A DNA stretch of 64,000 bases from Dickeya lacustris (GTDB lineage Bacteria > Pseudomonadota > Gammaproteobacteria > Enterobacterales > Enterobacteriaceae). The notes beneath the pieces were generated by a model that worked only from the letters and a program-made list of their open reading frames with translations, was not told the DNA's origin and searched no databases. The translations under genes and the position numbers were made by a program. Below, piece by piece: positions 1-8,061 of this stretch (within the stretch, counting starts at the first letter, position 1; the number at the start of each line of letters is the position of its first letter). The stretch spans positions 3,348,001 through 3,412,000 of the forward strand of contig NZ_CP114280.1 in NCBI RefSeq assembly GCF_029635795.1, written 5' to 3'.

Positions 1-455
1 TCACTGCTGCGGCCTTGTGGGTCGTAACCGGCGTCGGCGATTTCGTTGGCGACGGCAATCATCTCTCTGACGACCGCGCGTTCGCGCACGATGTCGGCAT
101 AAGCACCGATATTGGCCGCACTTGGCGTGTTTTTCGCCAGTTCAGCCAGATAGGCAAATCCACCGGCAGAGTCCAGCTCGCCTTTTTGCTCCAGCGACTC
201 TGACAGGGTTATCAGGTCAATCGGCTTGCTCATTTCCAGCAGGCGTTGCATTTCGGTAAAGATAAGCCGATGAGCGCGGTTAAAGAAGTCGTTCGCACTG
301 ACGCGCTCGGCAACATTATCCCAGCGCTCGTTGTCGAGCATTAAGCCGCCGAGCACGGATTGCTCTGCCTCAATCGAGTGCGGCGGTAGCTTTAAACCTT
401 CTACCTGACGGTCGCGGGTGTCTGTCGGTCTGGAGGGGGATTTTTTTTCTGCCAT
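1..455 (-). CDS. dnaB: Replicative DNA helicase DnaB, N-terminal part (cut by window start)
   Basis: Only the first ~151 codons are present; the gene runs off the left edge. The translation starts MAEKKSP and continues through the DnaB N-terminal helical domain, with the stretch SIEAEQSVLGGLMLDNERWD and the following EMQRLLEMSKPIDLITLSESLE. DnaB is the hexameric 5'-3' helicase at the replication fork and binds DnaG and DnaC through this part. The start at 455 fits the E. coli N-terminus. qorA is divergent, as in E. coli. The RecA-like motor domain lies outside the window, so its integrity cannot be judged. Confidence 0.95.
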   Translation of the reverse strand, partial: MAEKKSPSRPTDTRDRQVEGLKLPPHSIEAEQSVLGGLMLDNERWDNVAERVSANDFFNRAHRLIFTEMQRLLEMSKPIDLITLSESLEQKGELDSAGGFAYLAELAKNTPSAANIGAYADIVRERAVVREMIAVANEIADAGYDPQGRSS

Positions 456-577
456 GAAACGCGTTCTTTACCGGTTGATTTACCTTTAGGGGTGGGAGCA
501 TTGTATATCCGAAAAGCGGAATGACATATGCCTGTCGGTATTTGCAGGCAAACAGGTGAGGTTATTGAGGAGGTTAT

Positions 578-1567
578 ATGGCTAAACGTATTCAATTCAG
601 CGACCACGGCGGCCCGGGAGTGCTGGAGTATGTTGATTACACGCCGCGTGAACCCGGCTTGAATGATGTACAGGTGGAAAACCACGCTATCGGAATTAAT
701 TATATCGATACCTACTTCCGTGCCGGTTTGTATTCGGTGCCCGCACTGCCTTGCGGGTTGGGTACGGAGGCCGCCGGTGTGGTGGTGAAAACCGGAGCGA
801 ATGTGAAGCACCTGAAAGTGGGCGACCGCGTAGTGTACGCGCAGGCCGCGCTCGGGGCGTACAGCGAATACCATAACGTACCTGCCGATAAAGTGGCCTT
901 GTTGCCTGATAGCATCAGTTTTGAGCAGGCGGCCGCGTCGTTTCTCAAAGGGTTGACGGTGTATTACCTGCTGCGCCAGACCTATGAAATTAAGCCCGGC
1001 GAGGTGTTTTTGTTCCATGCGGCCGCAGGCGGCGTCGGGCTGATTGCCTGTCAGTGGGCAAAAGCGCTGGGCGCGAAATTGATTGGCACCGTGGGGTCAG
1101 ACGAAAAGGCGGAACTGGCGTTGCAGGCCGGAGCCTGGGCGGTGATTAATTACCGTACTCAGGATATTGCCCAGCGCGTACTGGAATTAACCGGTGAAGC
1201 GAAAGTCCCGGTGGTGTATGACTCGGTTGGCAAGGAGACCTGGGAAGCGTCGCTTAATTGTCTGCAACGTCGCGGCCTGATGGTCAGCTTCGGGAATTCT
1301 TCCGGCCCGGTGACGGGGGTGAATTTGGGGATTCTCAATCAGAAAGGGTCGCTGTATGTCACACGCCCGTCGCTATTTAGCTACATCACTACCCGTGAAG
1401 AGCTCGAACAGGCAAGCCAGGCGCTGTTTACGATGATAACGAGCGGCGCGATTAAGGTGGACGTGCCGGACAGCCAGCGCTTTGCGCTTGAAGATGCCCA
1501 GTCAGCCCATCGGGCGCTGGAAAGCCGCCAGACTCAGGGGTCCAGCCTTTTGATTCCCGGCCTGTAA
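578..1567 (+). CDS. qorA: NADPH:quinone oxidoreductase QorA
   Basis: Zinc-independent medium-chain dehydrogenase/reductase, 329 aa (E. coli QorA is 327). It transfers electrons from NADPH to quinones in the cytosol. Residues 1-120 form the GroES-like catalytic domain, with the family signature around NHAIGINYIDTYFR. The Rossmann fold follows, with the dinucleotide loop HAAAGGVGLIACQWA. Similarity to the E. coli protein runs to the C-terminal TQGSSLLIP. The start has a good ribosome site (GAGGAGG, 8 bases upstream). It is divergent from dnaB and followed by a strong terminator, so it is probably monocistronic. Confidence 0.95.
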   Translation: MAKRIQFSDHGGPGVLEYVDYTPREPGLNDVQVENHAIGINYIDTYFRAGLYSVPALPCGLGTEAAGVVVKTGANVKHLKVGDRVVYAQAALGAYSEYHNVPADKVALLPDSISFEQAAASFLKGLTVYYLLRQTYEIKPGEVFLFHAAAGGVGLIACQWAKALGAKLIGTVGSDEKAELALQAGAWAVINYRTQDIAQRVLELTGEAKVPVVYDSVGKETWEASLNCLQRRGLMVSFGNSSGPVTGVNLGILNQKGSLYVTRPSLFSYITTREELEQASQALFTMITSGAIKVDVPDSQRFALEDAQSAHRALESRQTQGSSLLIPGL

Positions 1568-1578
1568 GCCTGCGCTAA

Positions 1579-1608
1579 AAACAACGCCTCCAGATGGAGG
1601 CGTTGTTT
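1579..1608 (+). terminator. Rho-independent terminator of qorA
   Basis: A perfect 13-bp stem (1579-1591 with 1596-1608, core ACGCCTCC/GGAGGCGT) closes on the four-base loop AGAT and ends in a short T run. It lies 11 bases after the qorA stop codon. Its 3' arm is the first unit of the tandem array at 1602-1646. Confidence 0.85.
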
Positions 1609-1646
1609 ACTGAGGCGCTGTTTACTGAGGCATTGTTTACTGAGGT
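1602..1646. repeat. 15-bp tandem array, 3 copies, starting in the qorA terminator
   Basis: Three contiguous 15-mers (1602-1616, 1617-1631, 1632-1646) share the core TGTTTACTGAGG and differ at the first two and last bases. The first copy overlaps the 3' arm of the terminator stem. No coding sense is apparent. The rest of the qorA-pspG gap, apart from the array at 1881-1922, shows no gene I can support. Confidence 0.85.
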
Positions 1647-1880
1647 ATTGCCGTGCGATTTCAGCGCGGGCTGACTACGCAGGTATTTCATCAACCGTGA
1701 TGCCACGGGCTGTATTGTAGGGTACAGCGGTATCACAACGTGTGAGGTGCCAGCGTTGGCGTTGTCATCATTGACATTGTTGTTGCCTGCACACATTGTT
1801 GATGAAACTTGTCGATGAAACCGATACCAGTAAGCTTATCACCGGGCTTTGGAAAAAAATCTTTGCTGGCGCACAATTCC

Positions 1881-1922
1881 GGCAGGTCCGGCAGGTCCGG
1901 CAGGTCCGGCATGTCCGGCATG
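1881..1922. repeat. 9-bp tandem array, about 4.7 copies
   Basis: GGCAGGTCC occurs three times without a break (1881-1907), then as GGCATGTCC (1908-1916) and a partial GGCATG. It is GC-rich, intergenic between the convergent qorA and pspG, and unrelated in sequence to the 15-bp array 235 bases upstream. Confidence 0.85.
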
Positions 1923-1976
1923 CGGCCTGCCGGGTATTTCAGCGATGCACGCGTGCCGTTTGCCTGCGGCGGGCGC

Positions 1977-2195
1977 TTAATAGCGTCGCAGCGTTTTTTT
2001 CTGTTGGTAGCGCCAGCACCAGGCGACGACCAGCGCCAGTAACAGCCACGGCAGCAGTTTGAAGATCAGTATCACAAACCCGCCCAGCCACATCACGGCC
2101 GTCGCCACCGCCAGTGCAGCCAGTACCCCCAGTAATGACACGCCGGTTATCACCAACATGATGAAAAAACCGATAACAAAGAAAATCTCGATCAT
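1977..2195 (-). CDS. pspG: Phage shock protein G, inner membrane
   Basis: 72 aa and almost entirely hydrophobic: two or three membrane segments (about 3-20, 25-42 and 47-60) and a basic C-terminal tail. The N-terminus IEIFFVIGFFIMLVITGVSLLG matches E. coli PspG. PspG is an effector of the phage shock response to inner-membrane stress and is transcribed with sigma-54 and PspF. Position next to dusA and qorA is as in E. coli. The upstream sigma-54 promoter supports the assignment. The E. coli protein is slightly longer at its C-terminus. Confidence 0.9.
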   Translation of the reverse strand: MIEIFFVIGFFIMLVITGVSLLGVLAALAVATAVMWLGGFVILIFKLLPWLLLALVVAWCWRYQQKKTLRRY

Positions 2196-2251
2196 GACTG
2201 CTCCTGTAGTGTGCTCCGGGAGTGGCTTATCCCTCCCTTTGTCATCAGAAT

Positions 2252-2267
2252 TACAAGAACCATGCCA
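2252..2267 (-). promoter_or_regulatory. Sigma-54 (-24/-12) promoter of pspG
   Basis: Read on the minus strand the site is TGGCATGGTTCTTGTA, matching TGGCAyr-N4-TTGCw except for T in place of the C of the -12 GC. It lies about 57 bases before the pspG start, the spacing expected for a short leader. It is consistent with PspF control, but no PspF enhancer site was assigned. Confidence 0.75.
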
Positions 2268-2442
2268 AGATGTGATTATTTTATCTATTTGATTTTAAGT
2301 GATTTTGTTTTTTCACTGTGCTGCAGTGTGGTGATTTTCGCCAACAATTGGCCAGGAAAAGCGGCGAAAAATACAACGATGAGGACACGGGCGGGAAGCT
2401 GCGTGACTTACGCCCCGTTGTGTGGGGCGCAGACGCAGGATA

Positions 2443-3474
2443 TCAGGCGTTTACTATGGATGGACGGCTGACTAACGCCAGCGCCTGTTCGACCACGCGG
2501 GCATCTGCCCCCTGACGATGAGCATTTTCGCTCAGGTAACGCCGCCATTGACGTGCGCCCGGCAAGCCCTGAAACAGCCCGAGCATATGACGGGTAATAT
2601 GGCCGAGCTGCGCGCCGCGACTGAGTTCGCGCTCAATATAGGGGTACATGGCGGCCACGGCATCAAACGGCGTTGGCCCCGGCTCGCCACCGAAGAGGGC
2701 AGCATCGACGTCACAGAGCAGGCCAGGGTTCTGATACGCTTCGCGCCCCACCATCACGCCGTCAACGTGTTGCAAATGCTGCTGTGCCTCAGCCAGTGTT
2801 TTGATGCCGCCGTTGATGGCTATCGTCAGCGCCGGAAAATCCCGTTTGAGCTGATAGACGCGCGGGTAATCAAGCGGCGGAATTTCGCGGTTCTCTTTGG
2901 GGCTCAGGCCAGACAGCCAGGCTTTGCGGGCATGGACGATAAAGGTGTCGCAGCCGCCTTGTTCGCTAACGGTGCGGATGAAATCGCATAAAAACTCGTA
3001 GCTGTCCTGATTGTCGATACCGATACGGGTTTTCACCGTGACGGGAATAGCAACGCGCTCGCGCATCGCCTGGACACAGGCCGCCACCAGACTGGCCTCA
3101 GCCATCAGGCACGCACCAAACCGGCCATTTTGCACCCGGTCAGACGGGCAGCCGACATTGAGATTGATTTCATCATAACCGCGCTGTTGCGCCAGCGCCG
3201 CGCATTGCGCCAGCGCCTGCGGGTCGCTGCCGCCAAGCTGCAACGCCAGCGGATGTTCTTCATCGTTATAAGCCAGATAATCGCCTTTACCGTGCAAAAT
3301 GGCTCCGGTGGTGACCATTTCGGTGTACAGCAGGGTGTTGCGACTCAACAGCCGATGGAAATAGCGGCAGTGGCGGTCAGTCCAGTCCAGCATGGGGGCA
3401 ATGGAGAAGCGGCCATACCAGAATGGCGATGAAAGCGATGAAAGCGATGCGGGCGTGAGGTCGGATGTGCTCAT
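2443..3474 (-). CDS. dusA: tRNA-dihydrouridine(20/20a) synthase DusA
   Basis: 343-aa flavoenzyme that reduces U20/U20a in the tRNA D-loop with NADPH. It shows the FMN-binding TIM-barrel start [14 protein letters not shown], the active-site segment [10 protein letters not shown] with the catalytic cysteine, KTRIGID, and the C-terminal tRNA-binding part ending [17 protein letters not shown]. Length and sequence match E. coli DusA apart from a variable N-terminus. That N-terminus is partly made of a 9-bp repeat (plus-strand 3426-3452, three copies coding a Ser/Leu-rich stretch). A start nearer FWYGRFS cannot be excluded. Confidence 0.95.
   Translation of the reverse strand: MSTSDLTPASLSSLSSPFWYGRFSIAPMLDWTDRHCRYFHRLLSRNTLLYTEMVTTGAILHGKGDYLAYNDEEHPLALQLGGSDPQALAQCAALAQQRGYDEINLNVGCPSDRVQNGRFGACLMAEASLVAACVQAMRERVAIPVTVKTRIGIDNQDSYEFLCDFIRTVSEQGGCDTFIVHARKAWLSGLSPKENREIPPLDYPRVYQLKRDFPALTIAINGGIKTLAEAQQHLQHVDGVMVGREAYQNPGLLCDVDAALFGGEPGPTPFDAVAAMYPYIERELSRGAQLGHITRHMLGLFQGLPGARQWRRYLSENAHRQGADARVVEQALALVSRPSIVNA
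3426..3452. repeat. 9-bp in-frame tandem repeat in the dusA N-terminus
   Basis: GCGATGAAA, GCGATGAAA and GCGATGCGG are contiguous. On the coding strand they give a repeated Ser-Leu-Ser stretch before the conserved barrel starts. The period is a multiple of three, so copy changes would keep the frame. Confidence 0.7.
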
Positions 3475-3708
3475 GATGCGGCGGGCTCGTTACCTGGGTG
3501 AAAATGAGAGGCGTAATATAACGTGATTTAAAGATAGCGCAATGGCTGTTGTAAGCGGTGCCGATCGGCGCATCAGGACATTATGGAGAACCAATTAATT
3601 TCTTTTTTATCTATTTCGTCGCGTATAAATAATAGTGAAATAGTCATTTTGGGTGTTCCTTTATATTTAATCTTTATTGCCTCTCTGACTTGAATAAATG
3701 TTTTTTTA

Positions 3709-3740
3709 GGCCACGCTTATTAGCGTCGCCTGGGTTTTTT
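3709..3740 (+). terminator. Orphan terminator-like hairpin in the dusA/3894 gap
   Basis: A 9-bp stem with one mismatch (3709-3717 with 3722-3730, loop TATT) is followed by TGGG and six T. No gene reads into it from the left on the plus strand, since dusA points the other way. The gap 3475-3893 (419 bases) is AT-rich and otherwise holds no gene I can support. An unrecognised small RNA ending here is possible. Confidence 0.45.
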
Positions 3741-3822
3741 ATTGTGGCGCACTTACTGTTTTTTATTTTAATTATTCATTGTGTGGTTATTTTTATTTAT
3801 TTCTACTCAATGGTGTGAACTC

Positions 3823-3848
3823 TATCTTCACGTTCTGAAGTGAAGATA
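3823..3848. promoter_or_regulatory. 9-bp inverted repeat before the secreted-protein gene
   Basis: TATCTTCAC (3823-3831) and GTGAAGATA (3840-3848) form a perfect inverted repeat with 8 bases between, ending 45 bases before the start codon at 3894. This geometry suits an operator or a leader hairpin. The binding factor is unknown. Confidence 0.55.
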
Positions 3849-3893
3849 TTCCATTTTTATTGGTCATCCTGAACATAACGTTATGAGGTTGAA

Positions 3894-4313
3894 ATGAAAA
3901 GTAAACATGTATTGTTGATGGTGATGGGTGCAATGGTGTCAGTGTCTTCATTTGCGGCAGTCAACGATGTGCCTAAAGGTGCGCTGGTGGTGCGTTATGG
4001 CGCAGCCAATATGGATGAGAATTATAAAAATCAGGATGGTTATCCGGGAAAATTGCAAAACGTTTCCGCCCTGTGTTCTCAAACGAATTCAGGCGTGGAT
4101 AGCGCGAAAGTCAAAGCATTAATTATGACTGATACCAAACATCCCAACCCGTTGAATCAGGCTGGTGCCACTAATGCATCAACACTGCTCAATAAAAATG
4201 CGACAGTAACGAAAGATCCTCTGCCGAATAACCCAAATCATTGTCTTATCAATAATATTGAGTTGAAAAATATTAAAGGTGCCTGGCAAATCTATGCGAA
4301 CCCGCTGAATTAA
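3894..4313 (+). CDS. Small secreted protein of unknown function
   Basis: 139 aa; I do not recognise the family. Residues 1-22 are a clear Sec signal peptide (basic MKSKH, hydrophobic LLMVMGAMVSVSS, cleavage near SFA-AVN). The mature ~117 residues are polar and rich in Asn, Lys and Ala, with two cysteines (in ALCSQ and NHCLI) that could form one disulfide in the periplasm or outside. There are no further membrane segments or repeats. The start has the ribosome site ATGAGGTTGAA. The gene and its upstream gap are more AT-rich than the neighbouring backbone, suggesting acquisition. It is monocistronic and convergent with the GntR gene. Confidence 0.75.
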   Translation: MKSKHVLLMVMGAMVSVSSFAAVNDVPKGALVVRYGAANMDENYKNQDGYPGKLQNVSALCSQTNSGVDSAKVKALIMTDTKHPNPLNQAGATNASTLLNKNATVTKDPLPNNPNHCLINNIELKNIKGAWQIYANPLN

Positions 4314-4329
4314 TTTTTCTGCCCTGGCG

Positions 4330-5040
4330 TTACGCCTCGACATCAATATAGAGCGCGTCGTAACGCCAGTATTCGCAGTCGCAGTCAATAATACGGTCAT
4401 GCTGGTCGCGGTTAATGCGGGTGATAAACAGCGCCGGGCTGCCGGGCGCGAGCTTTAGCGTGGGGGCGGCAACCGGCGGCAGCGGTGTTGGCAGCATGGT
4501 AAAACGCACCCGACCGTAACGAATACCGTAGCGAGTGTAATAAAGTTGTGTGAGCGATTCAGTCAGGTCACAGTCCAGCAGGCCGGGAAACCAGGCCGGA
4601 TTGAGATAATGCTCCACATACAGCACCGCCCGCCCGTCAAGGCGGCGTAGCCGCCGAATGCGATACACCAGAGCACCTTCCTCCAGCGCTAAATGCCGGG
4701 CGATAGCGGCGCTGGCGGCGACCTCGTCTGCATCCAATACCTGCGTTTGCGCCTGCCTGCCCTGTTTTTCCGCCATTTCATGAAAATGACTTCTGTGCAG
4801 CGGATTATAGCTCAGTCGCGGCGCGGAGATGAACCAGCCGCGCCGCAGTTCCCGGTAGATGATGCCTTGCGACTCCAGCAACGCCAGCGCTTCACGCAGC
4901 GTGATGCGGGTGGTGGAAAATTGTTCGCTTAACGTGCGTTCAGAGGGAAGGCGGCCTGCGGCAAATTCGCCCTGGCGAATACGTCTGGCCAGATTGTCAC
5001 TGATTAGCGTCACGCTCGTGGATTGCATCTTCATCACCAT
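4330..5040 (-). CDS. GntR-family regulator with UTRA effector domain (PhnR/HutC type)
   Basis: About 236 aa. The N-terminal winged helix-turn-helix has the GntR pattern LARRIRQGEFAAGRLPSERTLSEQFSTTRITLREALALLESQGII. The rest is a UTRA (chorismate-lyase-like) ligand domain ending in RYDALYIDV. I chose the ATG at 5040 because AAGG precedes it by 4 bases; the ATG at 5070 has no ribosome site. It is divergent from the ABC operon beginning at 5307, so it is probably the local regulator. UTRA members beside phosphonate genes sense organophosphorus ligands; the ligand here is inferred from context only. Confidence 0.85.
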   Translation of the reverse strand: MVMKMQSTSVTLISDNLARRIRQGEFAAGRLPSERTLSEQFSTTRITLREALALLESQGIIYRELRRGWFISAPRLSYNPLHRSHFHEMAEKQGRQAQTQVLDADEVAASAAIARHLALEEGALVYRIRRLRRLDGRAVLYVEHYLNPAWFPGLLDCDLTESLTQLYYTRYGIRYGRVRFTMLPTPLPPVAAPTLKLAPGSPALFITRINRDQHDRIIDCDCEYWRYDALYIDVEA

Positions 5041-5233
5041 TAAGCCTTGAGATTGTGCAGCCTGCACCATGACAGGGCCGCGCCTGATGCCAGCGAGCGA
5101 ATTGACCGGCGTCGCCGGTGCGAAAAATGTGCTCTGAACTCTGCCTGTTCCATGGGGGTTTACAGCGGCTGCAACCGCTTTGTCACCTTATCGACATAAA
5201 AACGTCATTGCCGTGTGCTGAATTGGCTTACTT

Positions 5234-5260
5234 ATTGCTGGACTAGACCAGAGCAGCAAT
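5234..5260. promoter_or_regulatory. Candidate operator in the divergent GntR/ABC promoter region
   Basis: A two-layer inverted repeat: inner arms CTGG...CCAG (5238-5251, centre ACTAGA) and outer arms ATTGCT (5234-5239) and AGCAAT (5255-5260). It lies about 47 bases before the binding-protein start. The layout suits dimeric GntR binding; the link to the adjacent regulator is inference. Confidence 0.55.
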
Positions 5261-5306
5261 AGGCCTGACCAACATAGCATCACTCCCTTTTTGATGGAGC
5301 ACCAGA

Positions 5307-6359
5307 ATGAAAAAATTGTTGTCTTCCGTGTTAATCAGCAGCGCCTTGTTCTCGGGCATGTCACAGGCGCAAGAGCTGGCTGCGCTTGAAAAAGCCGCGC
5401 GCGCCGAAGGTGAAGTGAACAGTGTCGGCATGCCGGACAGCTGGGCCAACTGGAAAGATACCTGGAGCGCGTTAACGACGCAGTACGGCCTGAAGCACAG
5501 CGATACCGATATGTCGTCTGCGCAGGAGATTGCCAAATTCGCCGCAGAAAAAGACAACGCCAGCGCGGATATCGGCGATGTCGGCGTCGCCTTCGGGCCG
5601 GTTGCGGTACAAAAAGGCGTAAGCCAGCCTTACAAACCGAGCACCTGGGAACAGGTGCCGGACTGGGCGAAAGACAAAGAGGGCCATTGGGCGATGGCTT
5701 ACACCGGCACGATTGCATTTATTGTTGATAAACAGCAGGTCAAAGAGATTCCGCACAGCTGGGCGGATCTGCAAAAAGGCAAGTACGTGGTGACGATTGG
5801 TGACGTCGGCACCGCCTCGCAAGCCTCAAGCGGCGTGCTGGCGGCAAGTTTTGCGCTGGGCGGCGACGAGAAAAACCTGAAACCGGCATTGGATTTCTTT
5901 GCCAAACTGGCCAAAGAAGGTCGCCTTGGCCTGACTAATCCGGCCATCGCCAATATCGAGAAAGGCGAAGTGCAGGTGGGCGTGGTGTGGGATTTCAATG
6001 GCCTGAACTACCGCGACAAGATCAATCACGATCGTTTCGAGGTGCTGATCCCGTCTGACGGTTCGGTGATCTCCGGTTACACCACCATCATCAACAAATA
6101 CGCAAAACACCCGAATGCCGCCAAGCTGGCGCGGGAATACATCTTCTCGGATGCCGGTCAGATCAATCTGGCACGCGGCTACGCCCGTCCGATCCGCGCG
6201 CAATACATTACCCTGCCGGATGACGTGAAGGCCAAACTGCTGTCGCAGGAACAGTATAAAAACGCCCGCCCGATTGCCGACGCCGACGCCTGGGACAAAA
6301 CGGTGAAAGCGCTGCCGCGCCTGTGGCAGGAAAACGTCATCATCAACATGAAGCAATAA
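5307..6359 (+). CDS. Periplasmic substrate-binding protein of an ABC importer
   Basis: 350 aa. The Sec signal peptide (MKKLLSSVLISSALFSGMSQAQ) is followed by a periplasmic-binding-protein fold of the iron/spermidine/2-aminoethylphosphonate superfamily, with features such as WAMAYTGTIAFIVDK and the C-terminal YIFSDAGQINLARGYARPI. It heads an operon with a phosphatase-like enzyme, two permeases and an ATPase in that order, all closely spaced. This is a complete import system. The ligand cannot be read from the sequence; phosphonate or phosphodiester is favoured by the enzyme and the regulator. Confidence 0.88.
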   Translation: MKKLLSSVLISSALFSGMSQAQELAALEKAARAEGEVNSVGMPDSWANWKDTWSALTTQYGLKHSDTDMSSAQEIAKFAAEKDNASADIGDVGVAFGPVAVQKGVSQPYKPSTWEQVPDWAKDKEGHWAMAYTGTIAFIVDKQQVKEIPHSWADLQKGKYVVTIGDVGTASQASSGVLAASFALGGDEKNLKPALDFFAKLAKEGRLGLTNPAIANIEKGEVQVGVVWDFNGLNYRDKINHDRFEVLIPSDGSVISGYTTIINKYAKHPNAAKLAREYIFSDAGQINLARGYARPIRAQYITLPDDVKAKLLSQEQYKNARPIADADAWDKTVKALPRLWQENVIINMKQ

Positions 6360-6380
6360 GTACGCAGCCGGGAGTGCGGG

Positions 6381-7202
6381 ATGAAAACGATTTTGGTGAT
6401 ACTGGACGGCCTGAATTTTCAGGTTGGGCGCGAGGCCATGGGGTATTTGCAGGCGGAGTGCGCCGCCGGGCGCGGTTGTCTGTACCTGATGGAGTGCGAG
6501 CTGCCCTCGCTGTCGCGCCCTCTGTATGAGTGCATTCTCAGCGGCGTGACGCCGGTGAGAAGCGGCATTATTCATAACGGCGTTGAGCGTTTAAGCCATG
6601 AGCGCAGTATTTTCCATTACGCCCGCGAGGCCGGTTTAACCACCGCAGCGGCGGCCTATCACTGGGTGAGCGAATTGTATAACCGCACGCCGTTTGACGC
6701 CGTGCGCGATCGCCATACGGTGGCGCCGTCGCTGCCGATTCAATACGGGCATTTCTACCATGATGACAGCTACCCCGATTCCCATCTGTTTGAGGATGCG
6801 GAAAGTCTGCGTCAGCGCTACCAGCCAGACTTTCTGCTGATTCACCCGATGAATATTGATGACGCCGGGCATCGCCACGGTGTGTCCAGCCCGCAGTACC
6901 GCAACAAGGCGCGTATGGCCGATGGCTACTTGTCGCACTGGATGCCGCGCTGGCTCGATGAGGGGTATCAGGTGCTGGTGACGGCCGATCACGGCATGAA
7001 TGATGATCGCAGTCACGGCGGCATCTTGCCGGAGGAACGTCAGGTGCCGCTGTACGTATTCGGTGAGGCGTTTTCACTGCTGCCGCAGGTGGCAGCGCAA
7101 CAAACCGCGCTGTGCGGCACAGTCTGCCAGATACTCGGTGTAGCGCATGATAAGCCGGTGTGCGATGCACTGCTGGCGGGTTTTGCAAAGGGGGATGCGT
7201 GA
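6381..7202 (+). CDS. Cytoplasmic alkaline-phosphatase-superfamily phosphodiesterase/phosphatase
   Basis: 273 aa with no signal peptide. Superfamily metal and nucleophile positions are visible: Asp9 (VILDGLNF), a Ser43/Ser45 nucleophile region (PSLSRP), DDAGHRHG (Asp160, His164), TADHGM (Asp203, His204) and His212. This resembles nucleotide pyrophosphatase/phosphodiesterase and phosphonoacetate-hydrolase-type enzymes, but shorter. It lies between the binding protein (21-base gap) and the first permease (4-base GTGA overlap). Its substrate is therefore probably what the transporter imports, hydrolysed after entry. The exact reaction is not determined. Confidence 0.82.
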   Translation: MKTILVILDGLNFQVGREAMGYLQAECAAGRGCLYLMECELPSLSRPLYECILSGVTPVRSGIIHNGVERLSHERSIFHYAREAGLTTAAAAYHWVSELYNRTPFDAVRDRHTVAPSLPIQYGHFYHDDSYPDSHLFEDAESLRQRYQPDFLLIHPMNIDDAGHRHGVSSPQYRNKARMADGYLSHWMPRWLDEGYQVLVTADHGMNDDRSHGGILPEERQVPLYVFGEAFSLLPQVAAQQTALCGTVCQILGVAHDKPVCDALLAGFAKGDA

Positions 7203-8041
7203 TCAAACGATGGCTGGCGGCGTTGGTGTTGCTGCCGTTTTTAGTGGTGTTTGCCGCTTTTCAGATAGCCCCGCTGCTGTGGATGGCGATCAACAGCTTT
7301 TACAGTGAAATGGAAAGCGCCTGGGGGCTGGCTAACTACCGCGATTTGCTCACATCGCCGTTCTATTTACAGGCGATGCGCTTTTCACTGGATATTTCAT
7401 TTTTCTCAAGCCTGTACGGGTTGATTATCGCGCTGGTTGGCGGCTACTCGCTGCAACAGCTAGGGGAGGGCAGGCTGCGCCGTATGGTGATGTCGTTTGC
7501 CAATATGACCAGCAATTTCGCCGGTGTGCCGCTGGCGTTCGCCTTTGTCATCATGCTGGGGTTAAACGGTTTCATCACCCTGCTGCTGCGGCAAAATGGG
7601 CTGATTGACGGTTTTAATCTCTACTCCCGCGATGGGCTTATCCTGATTTATACCTATTTTCAGATTCCGCTCGGTATCTTGCTGCTCTATCCGGCGTTTG
7701 ACGGGCTGCGCAGCGAATGGCAAGAGTCGGCGGCGCTGTTGGGTGCCAGCCGCTGGCGTTACTGGCTGCACATCGGTATTCCGGTGCTGATGCCTGCGCT
7801 GCTTGGCACTTTCGTGATTTTGCTGGCGAATGCGCTGGGGGCTTACGCCACGCTATACGCGCTCACCACCGGCAATTTCAACGTGGTGCCGGTGCGCATT
7901 GCGGCGCTGGTCTCTGGCGATATTTCATTAGACCCCAATCTCGGCAGCGCGCTATCGATGCTGCTGGTGCTGTTGATGGCGCTGATTACCGCGATGCATC
8001 AATGGCTGCTACGCCGGAGTTACCTCCATGCGGCCCGCTAA
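7199..8041 (+). CDS. ABC transporter permease 1
   Basis: 280 aa with about six membrane segments and the binding-protein-dependent permease EAA loop (EWQESAALLGASRWRYWLHIGIPVLMPALLG). The start is taken as GTG at 7199, overlapping the stop of the upstream phosphatase by four bases; this gives the expected cytoplasmic start IKRWLAAL. It belongs to the MalF/PotB/PhnU-like class and pairs with the next permease. Confidence 0.88.
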   Translation: MIKRWLAALVLLPFLVVFAAFQIAPLLWMAINSFYSEMESAWGLANYRDLLTSPFYLQAMRFSLDISFFSSLYGLIIALVGGYSLQQLGEGRLRRMVMSFANMTSNFAGVPLAFAFVIMLGLNGFITLLLRQNGLIDGFNLYSRDGLILIYTYFQIPLGILLLYPAFDGLRSEWQESAALLGASRWRYWLHIGIPVLMPALLGTFVILLANALGAYATLYALTTGNFNVVPVRIAALVSGDISLDPNLGSALSMLLVLLMALITAMHQWLLRRSYLHAAR

Positions 8042-8061
8042 TTTTGTCACCGGAGGTTGCT

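Noticed and set aside
401..1018. Long minus-strand frame overlapping the qorA start and dnaB promoter
   Set aside because: It runs antisense through qorA with no ribosome site and no family resemblance; both flanking genes are well supported.
1575..1921. Several small frames between qorA and pspG
   Set aside because: Their Asn/Ser-rich and Pro/Asp/Leu-rich peptides come from the tandem arrays at 1602 and 1881.
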